Source: Pelagomonas calceolata (lineage: Eukaryota; Sar; Pelagophyceae; Pelagomonadales; Pelagomonadaceae). Taken from it: a stretch of 64,000 nucleotides of DNA. The notes beneath the pieces are model-generated. The model did not search any database. It had not been told where the DNA came from and saw only the letters and a program-made list of their open reading frames with translations. The DNA lies in assembly GCA_918797485.1 (NCBI GenBank), contig CAKKNE010000003.1, positions 2,976,001-3,040,000 of the forward strand, written 5' to 3'. Below are positions 1 to 8,072 of this stretch, piece by piece. Made by a program: the position numbers and the translations under genes. Position 1 is the stretch's first letter, and every line of letters starts with the position of its first letter.

Positions 1-4
1 ATAG

Positions 5-70
5 AAAGAGGTCTCCCGAGGCCCGCGTCGCCCCCCCAAGGCCGCCATCTACGCCGCCGAGGCGACGTGA
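5..70 (+). CDS. Possible last exon of an upstream gene
   Basis: A short open stretch after an AG ends in TGA at 68-70 and would encode a C-terminus ending AAIYAAEAT. The same frame has a stop at 2-4, so it can be coding only if an intron ends at the AG at 3-4. The third codon positions are G/C-rich, as in neighbouring genes. There is too little to name a product, and it may be noncoding. Confidence 0.25.
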   Translation, partial: KEVSRGPRRPPKAAIYAAEAT

Positions 71-112
71 ACCTCAAAATATTAGTAAAAACAAGTTACC
101 CGGCACCACTCC

Positions 113-1228
113 CTAGGTCCCCGAGTCCTTCTGCGGCAGCTTCCGGCCCTCCCAGTCCTTCCACTCCATCCCGGCCGGCGCCTGGCGGACCGACGGGTCC
201 TCGTAGTCCGTCTTCTCGACGTCGCCCCAGTTTGTGGAGAGGACCGTGCCGCCGGACGTCTGGAAGGACTTGTTCATGGCCCGCCGCGTCTCCGGCGTCG
301 CCTTGCCGTAAATCTCGGCGAAGAGTTTATTGAGGGCCTCCTCGCCCTCGGGCTTGTCCTTCTCGAGCTCGGCCTCCATTTCTTTTTCCAAACGGTTCCA
401 GTCGCGCTGCGACGCGTAGGGCGTCGCCGTTGAGGTTGTTGATTGGACCGGCCGCCGCGTCGGCGGGATGATCTTCTTCTCCCCTATCAAATCGCCCTTG
501 AGCAGCTCGTTCCAGTTGAACTGCTCCTTCTTCTTGAGCTTGATGTCGACCTTGCTGTTGTAGTGTTTTACCTTGCAGTCCTCCACGACTACTGGATCAT
601 ATAACTCGCCACTAATCACAGTCATCTCCGTATCATTCTTTCGTACCTTCACGACGAGCGTCTTCTCGCGAATATCAATCGTACAATCCTCCTCTTTTAT
701 TTGTTGCGCCAAGAGCGTGATCGTGACGTGGGACGACGTCTGGTAGTATTGATACTTGATCGTACAAGGCACTACTTTTAAACCCGAATTGGTTGGTAGC
801 GGTGCGGTCGCGATGGGCTGGGCTTGTGTCGGGACGTTCTCCTCCTCGTCGTCGTCGTCGTCGTCGCTCGCCTCGAGCTCCGCCTCGCATTTCCGCAGCC
901 ACATCGCGTACTTCCGCGCGTCGATCAAATTCGGGTCGCAGGCCTTCAGGCCCGCCTGGAACGCGTCGAGGGCGCTCTCGAACTCGTCCAATTCGAAACA
1001 AGCGACGCCCTTTCTGTATAACGAGGGCTCATGAGTAGGGTCGAGCTTGAGCGCGGCGGCCGCGTCCTGGAGCGCGTCCGTGAAGCGCCTCTCTCGAATG
1101 TGGAGCGCCGCGCGGCCGGCGTAGGCCGCCGCCGTCGGCGCCTCCTGGATGCTCCTTTCAAAAGCTATGAGTGCGGCCGCCGGGTTGTCGTCGCAGACAT
1201 GCTGGTTGGCTAGTGCTAGCTGGGCCAT
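113..1228 (-). CDS. SGT1: SGT1-like co-chaperone (TPR-CS-SGS)
   Basis: This encodes a protein of about 371 aa with the SGT1 order: N-terminal TPR repeats (about 1-120, with motifs such as AYAGRAALHIRERRF and SLYRKGVACFELDEFESAL), an acidic run of Asp/Glu, a CS domain (about 150-240, starting near KYQYYQTSSHVTITLL) and a C-terminal SGS domain (NKLFAEIYGKATPETRRAMN, then STNWGDVEK and GMEWKDWEGRKLP). SGT1 is a cytosolic HSP90/SKP1 adaptor acting in SCF ubiquitin ligase and kinetochore assembly. The start chosen is the Met before AQLALANQ, because the 24 in-frame residues upstream (from 1300) look like untranslated leader. The Asp run is coded by a GAC repeat near 850-870. A palindromic promoter-like motif lies 109 bp upstream. 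Confidence 0.93.
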   Translation of the reverse strand: MAQLALANQHVCDDNPAAALIAFERSIQEAPTAAAYAGRAALHIRERRFTDALQDAAAALKLDPTHEPSLYRKGVACFELDEFESALDAFQAGLKACDPNLIDARKYAMWLRKCEAELEASDDDDDDEEENVPTQAQPIATAPLPTNSGLKVVPCTIKYQYYQTSSHVTITLLAQQIKEEDCTIDIREKTLVVKVRKNDTEMTVISGELYDPVVVEDCKVKHYNSKVDIKLKKKEQFNWNELLKGDLIGEKKIIPPTRRPVQSTTSTATPYASQRDWNRLEKEMEAELEKDKPEGEEALNKLFAEIYGKATPETRRAMNKSFQTSGGTVLSTNWGDVEKTDYEDPSVRQAPAGMEWKDWEGRKLPQKDSGT

Positions 1229-1611
1229 TCTGCTTCGGGCGCTGCGCAGCGGGCGGTCGCGATGCAGCGTCAGCGGAAGTGTTGCCTTGCCCAGGTACAC
1301 TCTGGACTGCTCTTCTTCGTTTTTCGAGATCTATCAGCTTAGCGTCTGTAAACACACTAGCAAAAACACCAAGCACTAGCAAAAACGCCGTGCTCCTGGG
1401 AGACCTTTCAAACTTTTCAGAAGAGTCCTGCATGCAATAATCTTGCTCAAAAGCGACAAGTGAGTCGAGCGCGCGTGCGCCGATCTGCGAGGTTGTAAAG
1501 CAGCACATTCATTTGATTAGTTGCAAGAAATATTGGCATTTGATTGCTGCTATAATTCTCTCAGCGATTTCGACAAGCATTTTGCAACACAGCAGCACCT
1601 TGGAGGCAAAA
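1229..1611. other. Divergent intergenic region
   Basis: This separates the divergent SGT1 gene and the gene at 1612. It holds one copy of the recurrent CTAG palindrome (1337-1361) and a 13-bp direct repeat, CACTAGCAAAAAC, at 1355-1367 and 1374-1386. No coding sequence is apparent apart from weak in-frame extensions of the two flanking genes. Confidence 0.6.
1337..1361 (-). promoter_or_regulatory. CTAG palindrome, copy 1
   Basis: GCTTAGCG, then TCTGTAAAC, then ACACTAGC: two inverted CTAG-type arms around TGTAA. It lies 109 bp upstream of the SGT1 start and about 250 bp upstream of the divergent gene. It matches the family consensus in the TGTAAG orientation with one changed base in the left arm. 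Confidence 0.5.
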
Positions 1612-2421
1612 ATGCGCCTCATCGTGCTTGTCAGCATTGCCAACGCCGTCGTATCGATGCGACCGATGCAAAAGACGATGCAAAAGGCATTGCGGAAGGC
1701 CGTCGCACCGACGGCCGCCGCAATTGCACTGCTCGGCGGTAGTACTGCAGCCAACGCGGCACTGCGAGAAGACGTTGTCGAGCTCGCGGACGCGAGCTAC
1801 CCCATCCTCAAGCAGTTCAAGCCCGAGGCCTTTCAGCCCTTCGTGGGTAAAGTAAGCGCCATCCTCGTCAAGTCGCCGGAGTTCGCGGCAACCGTCGACG
1901 CCGCGCTCGACTGGTTCAACAGCGTGCCCGACGCCAACGTAGCCAAGACGACGGACGCGGTCAAGGCCGCGATGGACGGCCTGGACCCGGCGAGCTGCGA
2001 TCTGATTCCGCTCCCGTCGACCGAAAGTTGGGAGGCTTTTGCTGCTAAGGCAACCGCGGGCGCCGACGCGGGAAAGCTCAAGACGTTCGCGGACCGCGCG
2101 GCGCCCGTCGTCGCCGCCCTGAAGCGTGCCGACGGCGACCGCGTGTGTTTGCCTCCAGTCGCAAAGCTCGAGACCGCCGCGCTGGCCCAGGCCGACGCCG
2201 CGGCGGCGGCTTCGAGCGGCGCCGGCGCGAAGTTCAACGCACAGGCCGGCAAGTACGGCGCGTCCCTGCCCAAGGGGCCGCTCATCCAGCTCTTCGGCGG
2301 CTACGAGGGCGCGAAGCAGACGCTCGGCGCGAGCCGCGAGGACCGCGCGCGCTTCGAACGGGCCGGCAAAATCGTCGAGCAGCGGGCGACGGTTCTGTCG
2401 CGGCAGATGAAGGGGATGTGA
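1612..2421 (+). CDS. Predicted thylakoid-lumen or plastid protein, unknown function
   Basis: This encodes about 269 aa from the Met in MRLIVLVSIANAVVS, which begins a hydrophobic signal-peptide-like segment. A basic transit-like stretch follows (MQKALRKAVAPTAAA), then a second hydrophobic segment ending STAANA-A, as in a thylakoid transfer signal. The in-frame extension upstream to 1513 would put 33 residues ahead of the signal and is judged leader. The mature part is helical (VVELADASYPILKQFKP, with a central region rich in Ala/Lys/Asp) and ends RATVLSRQMKGM. I recognise no enzyme motif. Location in the plastid lumen is inferred from the N-terminus only. Confidence 0.7.
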   Translation: MRLIVLVSIANAVVSMRPMQKTMQKALRKAVAPTAAAIALLGGSTAANAALREDVVELADASYPILKQFKPEAFQPFVGKVSAILVKSPEFAATVDAALDWFNSVPDANVAKTTDAVKAAMDGLDPASCDLIPLPSTESWEAFAAKATAGADAGKLKTFADRAAPVVAALKRADGDRVCLPPVAKLETAALAQADAAAAASSGAGAKFNAQAGKYGASLPKGPLIQLFGGYEGAKQTLGASREDRARFERAGKIVEQRATVLSRQMKGM

Positions 2422-2468
2422 TAATTTCCGGGGCTTACTTGTTCAAACGACGCCCCGCGATACACCCC

Positions 2469-3638
2469 CTACGCCGATTTCTTCGTCGCCTTCGCGGCCG
2501 CCGCGCTGCTGGCCTCGGTCACCTTGGCGACGACCTGGTCCGTGAGCTTGTACTCGGCGTTGAGCTCGAGGCCCTTGTCGATGGCCTTGGCCGAGAGGTC
2601 GCCGGCGTAGCCGAGGGCCTGCTTGCCCTTCTCGACGAGGTCGTACTCCTTGTCGAGCTCGTTGAATTTCGACGTGGCCTTGGACAGGGCGTCCTCGACC
2701 TTGGCGATGGTCTCGCCCGAGGAGCCCGCCTTCAGCTTGTTGAGCTGGTCCTTGAGCTGCGCGCCGGCCTTGTCCGTGAGGTCGTACTTGCCGTTGATTT
2801 TGAGGAGGAAGTTGTAGACGTCGAGGCTGACCTTGCCAACGCCGCGGACGACCTCGCCGACCTGCGTTCGGGCGCGGGGTGTTGTTGACGGGCTTCGTCT
2901 CTCGCGTGGCTCGTCGCTGCCAGCCCCGGCGGGAAGGGCGCCTCTCCGGCCCGCGCCGCGGCCGCGACGGCCCGCAAGTGCCGTCTCGGGCCGGCGCCAC
3001 GAGGCCAGGACGGCACATGCAGGGCCAGCGGCGCGGAGACGGCGCTCGCGTGCCCGTCCTGGCCGCAGCGGGCCCCGGAGCTGGGCCAGGAGGCAACCCC
3101 GGGCCGGAGGACGGCGGCCGCAGCGCGCCCCGCATCAGCAGGCACGCGCGCGCGGCGCCGCGCCCGCCGGGGGCGGCGGCGGCGCCGCGCGCGGCCGCGC
3201 GCGCCGCCAGGTGGCGCCCTTTATATCACCATACAACCCGGTTTCGCGGCGCGGCGCCGCCGCGCCACGCTGCCGTAGGGCCACGCATGCGGCTGATCAA
3301 GTGAAGGCAGCACCGCGCGCGCGGAACGCCGCCAAACGGGGCGGAAACGCGCCTGACATGCGCGACCGGTTCCGGACGCCGCTTCATACCTCGGACTCCT
3401 GGTTCGCCGCGTAGTTGCCGGCCGCCGCCGTGAGCGCGCCGAAGACCGGGCCGCCCACCAGGAAGCCGGCGCCGCCGGCCGTGACGGCCGAAGAGGTTTT
3501 GATGGAGTCCTCGTTCACAGGGACCAGCTCCGCGTCGCCGGCCATCCGCAGCTGGCTCCGGGCCGCCGGCGCCGCCGGCGGCACGAGGGCGACAGCGCCC
3601 CGTGCTGCGCACACCGCCAGGAGCGCGAACCGAGCCAT
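2469..3638 (-). CDS. Plastid-type protein of unknown function, two exons
   Basis: Exon 1 is 3638-3390 and exon 2 is 2861-2469, giving 213 aa; both exons are whole codons. Exon 1 starts MARFALLAVCAARGAVALVPP, a signal peptide with a following transit-like region (SQLRMAGDAELVP), then a Gly/Ala-rich hydrophobic stretch. The intron starts GTATGAAG after QESE and ends GAACGCAG before VGEVVRGVGKVSLDVYNFLL. Without splicing, exon 1 stops after one more residue and exon 2 has no start, so the join explains both. Exon 2 is amphipathic helix (KAGAQLKDQLNKLK, SKFNELDKEYDLVEKG) and ends AKATKKSA. Function is unknown. The intron is 528 nt, the longest inferred here, and its two ends (CTGCGTTCGG and CGGCGTCCGG) resemble each other. 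Confidence 0.72.
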
Positions 3639-4247
3639 TTTTACCGTCGTCTCTGCCAAAAGCTGTGGGATCCGGTTTCGGGTTTTGAGATTTTTTGGGA
3701 TGCTTCCATAGCCCTCCGGCTTGGGGCCAGCCGTCATCAAACAACGCGGGGCCGCGCGGGAGGCCTCGCGAGGAACAGTCGAGCCCCCGAGAGGCTCGCT
3801 TTTACGCTTTTGACGGCCTTGCCTCGCCGCTCATTGAGGGGCCAGCGCGGCGCCATGAAGGGCGAAGCGGAGCCCGAGCAGGTGCTGCTCGTATGCTGCG
3901 GCGCCGATCTACAACTTACGTCGGACGGAAGGGGGCGCCTTGCACCATGGGGAGGAGGGCAGCCCCCGAGGAAGGCAATCGCGGCCGGGGCTGCCCCGCT
4001 CCCCCCCGTCGTCGCGCGGCGCCGCGGCGCCGGCGGCGCGGCCCGGCCGTCGTCGCGTCGGCGCCAGCGACCGCCGCCGCGCGCGAGCGACGGGCGCGCG
4101 AACGCGAGAGCACGAGAGCGCGAGAGAGACCCCAGGACCACGCGAGCGAGCGAGAGCGACGAGCGCGAGCGCAACGGCAAAACCCCCGCGCAGGAGAAGC
4201 CCCGCGTGCGCGATGAGCGCCAGTCACGGCCGTCGACGCTGAAGGAG

Positions 4248-4571
4248 ATGAACGCGCAGCGGGGCTACAGCCCCTACAAGTGCATTTATAATAGAAGCGA
4301 CGGCACGCAGTGCGAGTGGAACATCGCCTGCTATTTAAGTTGTGAGGACCTGGGCATCATCTGCTCGCTGTTCATCGTGCTCTGGGCCTGCCTGCTCGGC
4401 ATCTACACGCTGCTGCTCAAGGCTGCTTTAGATACCGACGAGAAGGACACTGCTTTGTGGATCTTCTTCGCCTTCGGCGTGCTCTTCACGATGTTCGTGG
4501 CCGGCGCGGTCGGCATGAACCAGGTCGAGGAGGCGCTCAACGAGAAGTACAACCCGAAGGAGGACGCCTGA
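4248..4571 (+). CDS. Small two-helix membrane protein, unknown
   Basis: This encodes 107 aa from MNAQRGYSPYKC. A short Cys-containing N-terminus (KCIYNRSDGTQCEW...CYLSCEDLG) precedes two predicted membrane helices (about 40-60, ICSLFIVLWACLLGIYTLLL, and 75-95, ALWIFFAFGVLFTMFVAGAV), then a charged tail EEALNEKYNPKEDA. The frame is open upstream to 3810, but that part is Arg/Glu-rich, of low complexity (GCGAGCGAGAG-type sequence) and looks untranslated. I do not recognise a family. It converges on the aminotransferase gene with a gap of 39 bp. Confidence 0.6.
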   Translation: MNAQRGYSPYKCIYNRSDGTQCEWNIACYLSCEDLGIICSLFIVLWACLLGIYTLLLKAALDTDEKDTALWIFFAFGVLFTMFVAGAVGMNQVEEALNEKYNPKEDA

Positions 4572-4610
4572 GATCTTTGTAACAATACTTATAGACATAA
4601 CAGTCGCGCC

Positions 4611-5822
4611 TCACCCCTCGCGGAGCAGCCGCGTCGCCGGATGGGTCGCATTGTCCAGCGTCGCGGCCCAGGCCGCCATATAGGCGGGCGACGCGTCCCG
4701 GCCAAAGCCGACGCGCACGTGGCCGTCGCCCGCGCCGAAGACCGTGGAGGGCAGCAGCATGATGCCGTCGTCCGACCGCACGAGCGCCTCCGCGTATTGA
4801 CTCGCCGAGCCGCGGCGGAGCCGCACCCAGCCTATGGGACCGGCGGCCGGGCCCCAGGAGAGCACGTCTTCGTGCCGCGCCAGCACCGCTTCGACGGCGC
4901 GCCGGCCGGCGTCGACGTAGGCGTTCGCCCTCTGCCACAAGTGGTCCCGATTTTGCAACGCCGCCACCGCCAAGATTTGGGAGGGCGCCGACGAGCAGAT
5001 CGTCGTGTAGTCCCGGAGCTCGGCGACGCGTCGCAGAAAGCGGACGTCCCGCGTCGCGAGCCACCCGATCCGCACGCCGGGCATGCCCATGCTCTTCGAC
5101 AGCCCGCCGAGGCTGATACCCTTGTCGTAGGCCGTCGCCGCGCTCTCGAGCGTCCTCGGGCCGAGGCCCCGGTAGATCTCGTCGGCGAAAAGGTACGCGC
5201 CGCGTGCCTCGCAAATGGCGACGATGCGTTCCCACTCCTCCGTAGACGGCAATGCACCGGTCGGATTGTGCGGGAAGTTCACACTTACAACCTTGAGGTT
5301 CGGCGTCGCGTCGCACGCCTTCACAAGGTCGTCGACGTCGAAGCGCGCGCCGCTCTCGTCCACGCGACATTGCCAGAAGGTCACCGCGCCGCCGGCCTGC
5401 TCGGCGCACGTGTGGAACGACTGGTAGCCCGGCGCCGTGCAGACGACGCCGTCGCCCGGCTCCAGCAGCGCCGCGTACGCCAGCAAGATGCCCTCCTGCG
5501 GGGCGACCTCCTGGAAGCAGTGTGGCTCCAGGCCGTACGCCTCCGCGAGGAGCGCGAGCATCGCGGGATGGCCCTTGACTTCCGTATAGCCCAGGCTCTG
5601 CTCGTCCCAGAGGCGCCGCGTCTCGGCGTCCATGAGCGCGAGGACGTCGTTCAATGAAATGGCTTCGGTGTCGCTGCTGCACGCCGAGATCTTGCACGAG
5701 AACTCGTGCTCGGCGAAATAGCGCTCGAGCGCGAAGGGCGGCGTGCGCGCGAGTGCGAGGCGCGAGAGGTCGCGGCGGCCACGCGGCATGAGTCGCGAAA
5801 AGTGGCGGCACCGCTGCAGCAT
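4611..5822 (-). CDS. PLP-dependent aminotransferase, class I/II
   Basis: This encodes 403 aa. Fold-type I aminotransferase features are visible: TEVKGHPAMLALLAEAYGL, PGDGVVCTAPGYQSFH, the substrate/cofactor Asn in VNFPHNPTGALPS, the cofactor Asp in YLFADEIYRGLG, the Schiff-base lysine in GGLSKSMGMPGVRIGW, and a late Arg in GHVRVGFGRD. The N-terminus (MLQRCRHFSRLMPRGRRDLS) is basic and could target the mitochondrion; a second Met at residue 12 is an alternative start. The donor amino acid cannot be read from the sequence. The length is typical of the family with no break. Confidence 0.88.
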   Translation of the reverse strand: MLQRCRHFSRLMPRGRRDLSRLALARTPPFALERYFAEHEFSCKISACSSDTEAISLNDVLALMDAETRRLWDEQSLGYTEVKGHPAMLALLAEAYGLEPHCFQEVAPQEGILLAYAALLEPGDGVVCTAPGYQSFHTCAEQAGGAVTFWQCRVDESGARFDVDDLVKACDATPNLKVVSVNFPHNPTGALPSTEEWERIVAICEARGAYLFADEIYRGLGPRTLESAATAYDKGISLGGLSKSMGMPGVRIGWLATRDVRFLRRVAELRDYTTICSSAPSQILAVAALQNRDHLWQRANAYVDAGRRAVEAVLARHEDVLSWGPAAGPIGWVRLRRGSASQYAEALVRSDDGIMLLPSTVFGAGDGHVRVGFGRDASPAYMAAWAATLDNATHPATRLLREG

Positions 5823-6142
5823 GGCTCTGGCCTCCCAAATACGGGCGGATTACTCACGTATAGTATGCCGGAGTTTGGCTGCGCGCGGCGCGAAAAACCC
5901 GTGCTCAAACCCCCCATGCACGTAATTTGGGGCCATAGGTCACATTTTGACGTGATTTGGCTCGGACCTATAGCCAGGCTTCTTGCTGAACGCTGTGCGC
6001 GATCTCTGGCCAGCCCAGTGGTGGCCAAAGCTCTCCAGCTCTCCCAGCTTCAAAAATCAGCTGGGCCTAAAAAAGCAGCAGCACAATCACCGAAGCTGCG
6101 CGACAGGCATATACATTGCAAAAGCGGCGCGGCAGACAACCA
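5823..6142. other. Divergent intergenic region
   Basis: This lies between the divergent aminotransferase and ALKBH6 genes and is less GC-rich than the flanks. I see no repeat, no CTAG palindrome and no RNA gene; it presumably holds both promoters. Confidence 0.5.
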
Positions 6143-6985
6143 ATGTCGACAGCACTTGACTTCGGCGCCGCGCTCGCCGCCGCGAAGCGCGAGGCGCGCA
6201 AGCAGCGCGCCGCGAACCCGCCGCCGCCGCCGACCGCCGCCGTCGCGGTGCCGCCGCCGCTGCCGGCGGCGCCGCCGACGATCCGCTACGCGGCCGAGTT
6301 CGTCGACGAGCGCGAGGCGCGCGCGCTGGCCACGGTGTTGCGACGGCTGGACGGCTGGGCGCCGCTGCCGCGGCGGCGCCTGCTGAGCGTGGGCGGCACG
6401 CCGCACCCGGACGGGGCCTGGACGGAGCCGCTGCCGCCGTGCCTGCGCGCGCTCGCGCGGCGCGCCGCCGCGTTCTTCCCCGACGGGCGGCTCCCGGACC
6501 AGGCGCTCGTCAACGAGTACGTCGAGGGCTCGGGCATCGCTTCGCACGCGGACGGGCCCCTCTACGAGCCGTGCGCGGTGATCGTGAGTCTGGAGTCGAG
6601 CGCGCGCCTCGACTTCTTCACGGACGGCGACGAGCGCGTGGCGTCGGTGCTGCTGCGGCCGCGGAGCGTCGTAGCCTTCGCGGACGCCGCGTATCTCTCG
6701 CTGAAGCACGGTATCGCCGCGGCGCGCGCGGATACGGTCGACGACCGCGTGTGCAACGGCGCGGCGGCGGGATGCGCCGTCGGCGACGTCGTGGCGCGGG
6801 CGCCGAGCCGGCTCTCCGTCACGTTCCGACGGCTCAAGCGCGTCGCACGGCGCCTCGACGGCGTCGACGCGTCGCTGCTGCACGACGAGGACCGCGTGGA
6901 GCTGGAGCGGCGGCGGCGATGGTGGGCGAAGTCGATCGCCGACGACGCGCTGCCGAGCCCTCCTGCGTCTCCTCCAGGGGAGTAA
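6143..6985 (+). CDS. ALKBH6: ALKBH6-like 2-oxoglutarate/Fe(II) dioxygenase
   Basis: This encodes 280 aa from MSTALDFGAAL (an in-frame Met nine codons upstream is possible). An N-terminal helix and a Pro-rich linker precede an AlkB fold. Signature residues visible: QALVNEYVEGSGIASHADGP with the iron-binding H-x-D, LYEPCAVIVSLESS, the distal His in YLSLKHGIAA, and the 2-oxoglutarate Arg region SRLSVTFRRLKR. The NEY...GI..H.DGP pattern is the ALKBH6 type. AlkB proteins oxidatively demethylate nucleic acids or protein; the ALKBH6 substrate is not fixed by sequence. The C-terminus (VDASLLHDEDRVELERRRRW) is an added helix. Confidence 0.87.
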   Translation: MSTALDFGAALAAAKREARKQRAANPPPPPTAAVAVPPPLPAAPPTIRYAAEFVDEREARALATVLRRLDGWAPLPRRRLLSVGGTPHPDGAWTEPLPPCLRALARRAAAFFPDGRLPDQALVNEYVEGSGIASHADGPLYEPCAVIVSLESSARLDFFTDGDERVASVLLRPRSVVAFADAAYLSLKHGIAAARADTVDDRVCNGAAAGCAVGDVVARAPSRLSVTFRRLKRVARRLDGVDASLLHDEDRVELERRRRWWAKSIADDALPSPPASPPGE

Positions 6986-7070
6986 CTTGTGTGTGAGCGT
7001 CAGGGAGATTGTGTTGTGGACGGCCCGGGCTTTTTCGCTCGCGCGGCGACTCGATGTACAACTACAGTCC

Positions 7071-7130
7071 AGGCTCAGGCTAGTTACGTCGCGGTTCCCC
7101 GTACCCCTCCCGCTCCCCCCGGGCCCCCCG
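7071..7130 (+). repeat. Dispersed intergenic repeat R, copy 1
   Basis: This GC-rich intergenic block begins AGGCTCAGGCTAGTTACGTC and continues through GTACCCCTCCCGCTCCCCCC. Nearly the same sequence recurs at 24111-24160 (same strand) and 30069-30127 (opposite strand, differing by very few bases). It lies downstream of ALKBH6. Confidence 0.7.
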
Positions 7131-7147
7131 TCCGGCTGGACCGAATT

Positions 7148-7172
7148 GCTAGTGACTTTACAGTCCGCTAGC
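7148..7172 (+). promoter_or_regulatory. CTAG palindrome, copy 2
   Basis: GCTAGTG, ACTTTACAGTC, CGCTAGC: 7-bp inverted arms around a TTACA core, 72 bp upstream of the GST-like start. This is one of the clearest copies of the family. Confidence 0.6.
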
Positions 7173-7243
7173 ACCGATTTCGAGGTTGCGTAACTTGGGT
7201 ATGCCGTCTTTCGTTCAGATAGAGCAAGTCAATAGCAATACTC

Positions 7244-8061
7244 ATGACCTCAATCCTAGCTGAGAGCCTGGGGATCCTCTGGTCCGGCGGCCGCGGCAAG
7301 CAGAAGAACAAAAACAAAGAGCAAAATGGAGGAGACAAGTGGGAGATCGTGTACTGGGCGGCGGCGCCTTCCGAGGCCGCGCGGAACTCGTCAAGCTCGT
7401 CTTCGCCGCGGCGGACGTAAAGTACACGATGCAAGGGGATGGGATCCCCGAAATCATCGCGGCGTACCCCAAGGAGCCGACGCCGGTCGCGACGATTCTC
7501 GCCAAGACGCCCAAGCACTTTGCGCCGCCGATCCTGCGCAACACGGCTACGGGGTTCGAGCTCTCGCAGACGCCAGCCATTTTGGAATACCTCGGCGAGA
7601 AGTTCGGCCTGGTCCCGCATTCGCCCGAGGACAAAGCCCGGGCGCAGCAAGTAACCCTCTCGGCCTGCGACTTCCTCGCCGACGGCCGCGCGCCCTTCCA
7701 CCCCGTCAAGCCCACGGAGTCCTACTCCGTCCAGATGGACGAGGCTAAAGTCGCCGTCGCGGAATTTGTGAAGGACGGAGGACGCCTGGACCGCTGGCTC
7801 GCGCACTTCGTTACATTAATTGACAATAGACCGGGCGGCCGCTACTTGTTTGGAGACACGACCACCTACGCGGACTGCGCGCTCTTCCACGTCCTCGACG
7901 CGGCGATGAGCCAGTTCCCGGACGCCTGGGACGAGCCGTCGCGCGAAAAGCTCCGCGCGACGCTCGAGCCGTACATGAAGCTCATCACGATGCACGTGAC
8001 GCTCGGCGCCTACCTCAAGGCCGACGACCGCGCGCCCTGGGCCGGCGACTCGATGATGTAA
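7244..8061 (+). CDS. Glutathione S-transferase-like protein with an apparent frameshift
   Basis: The conserved body (about 230 aa) reads FRGRAELVKLVFAAADVKY, then PPILRNTATGFELSQTPAILEYLGEKFGL, which is the thioredoxin-fold end of a GST (QT/S-x-AI-L motif), then a helical C-terminal domain (YLFGDTTTYADCALFHVLD). The expected first strand, KWEIVYWAAA, is present just upstream but in the frame that starts at the ATG at 7244. The frames would join if one base were missing near 7365-7380. No GT-AG intron fits the gap, so this is either a sequencing/assembly error or a real frameshift. The body frame has no ATG of its own upstream. GSTs conjugate glutathione to electrophiles in the cytosol. Confidence 0.7.
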
Positions 8062-8072
8062 GTACAGACACA

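Noticed and set aside
2145-2888. Long plus-strand open frame (247 aa)
   Set aside because: It is antisense to exon 2 of the plastid protein gene and Arg-rich, with poor codon pattern; a high-GC shadow frame.
2443-3135. Long minus-strand frame (230 aa) starting in the intron
   Set aside because: It reads the exon 2 region in the wrong frame; the two-exon model with MARFALLAVCAARG explains the locus better.
3211-3235. TATA-like TTTATATCACC as a promoter
   Set aside because: It lies inside the inferred 528-nt intron, not upstream of a start.
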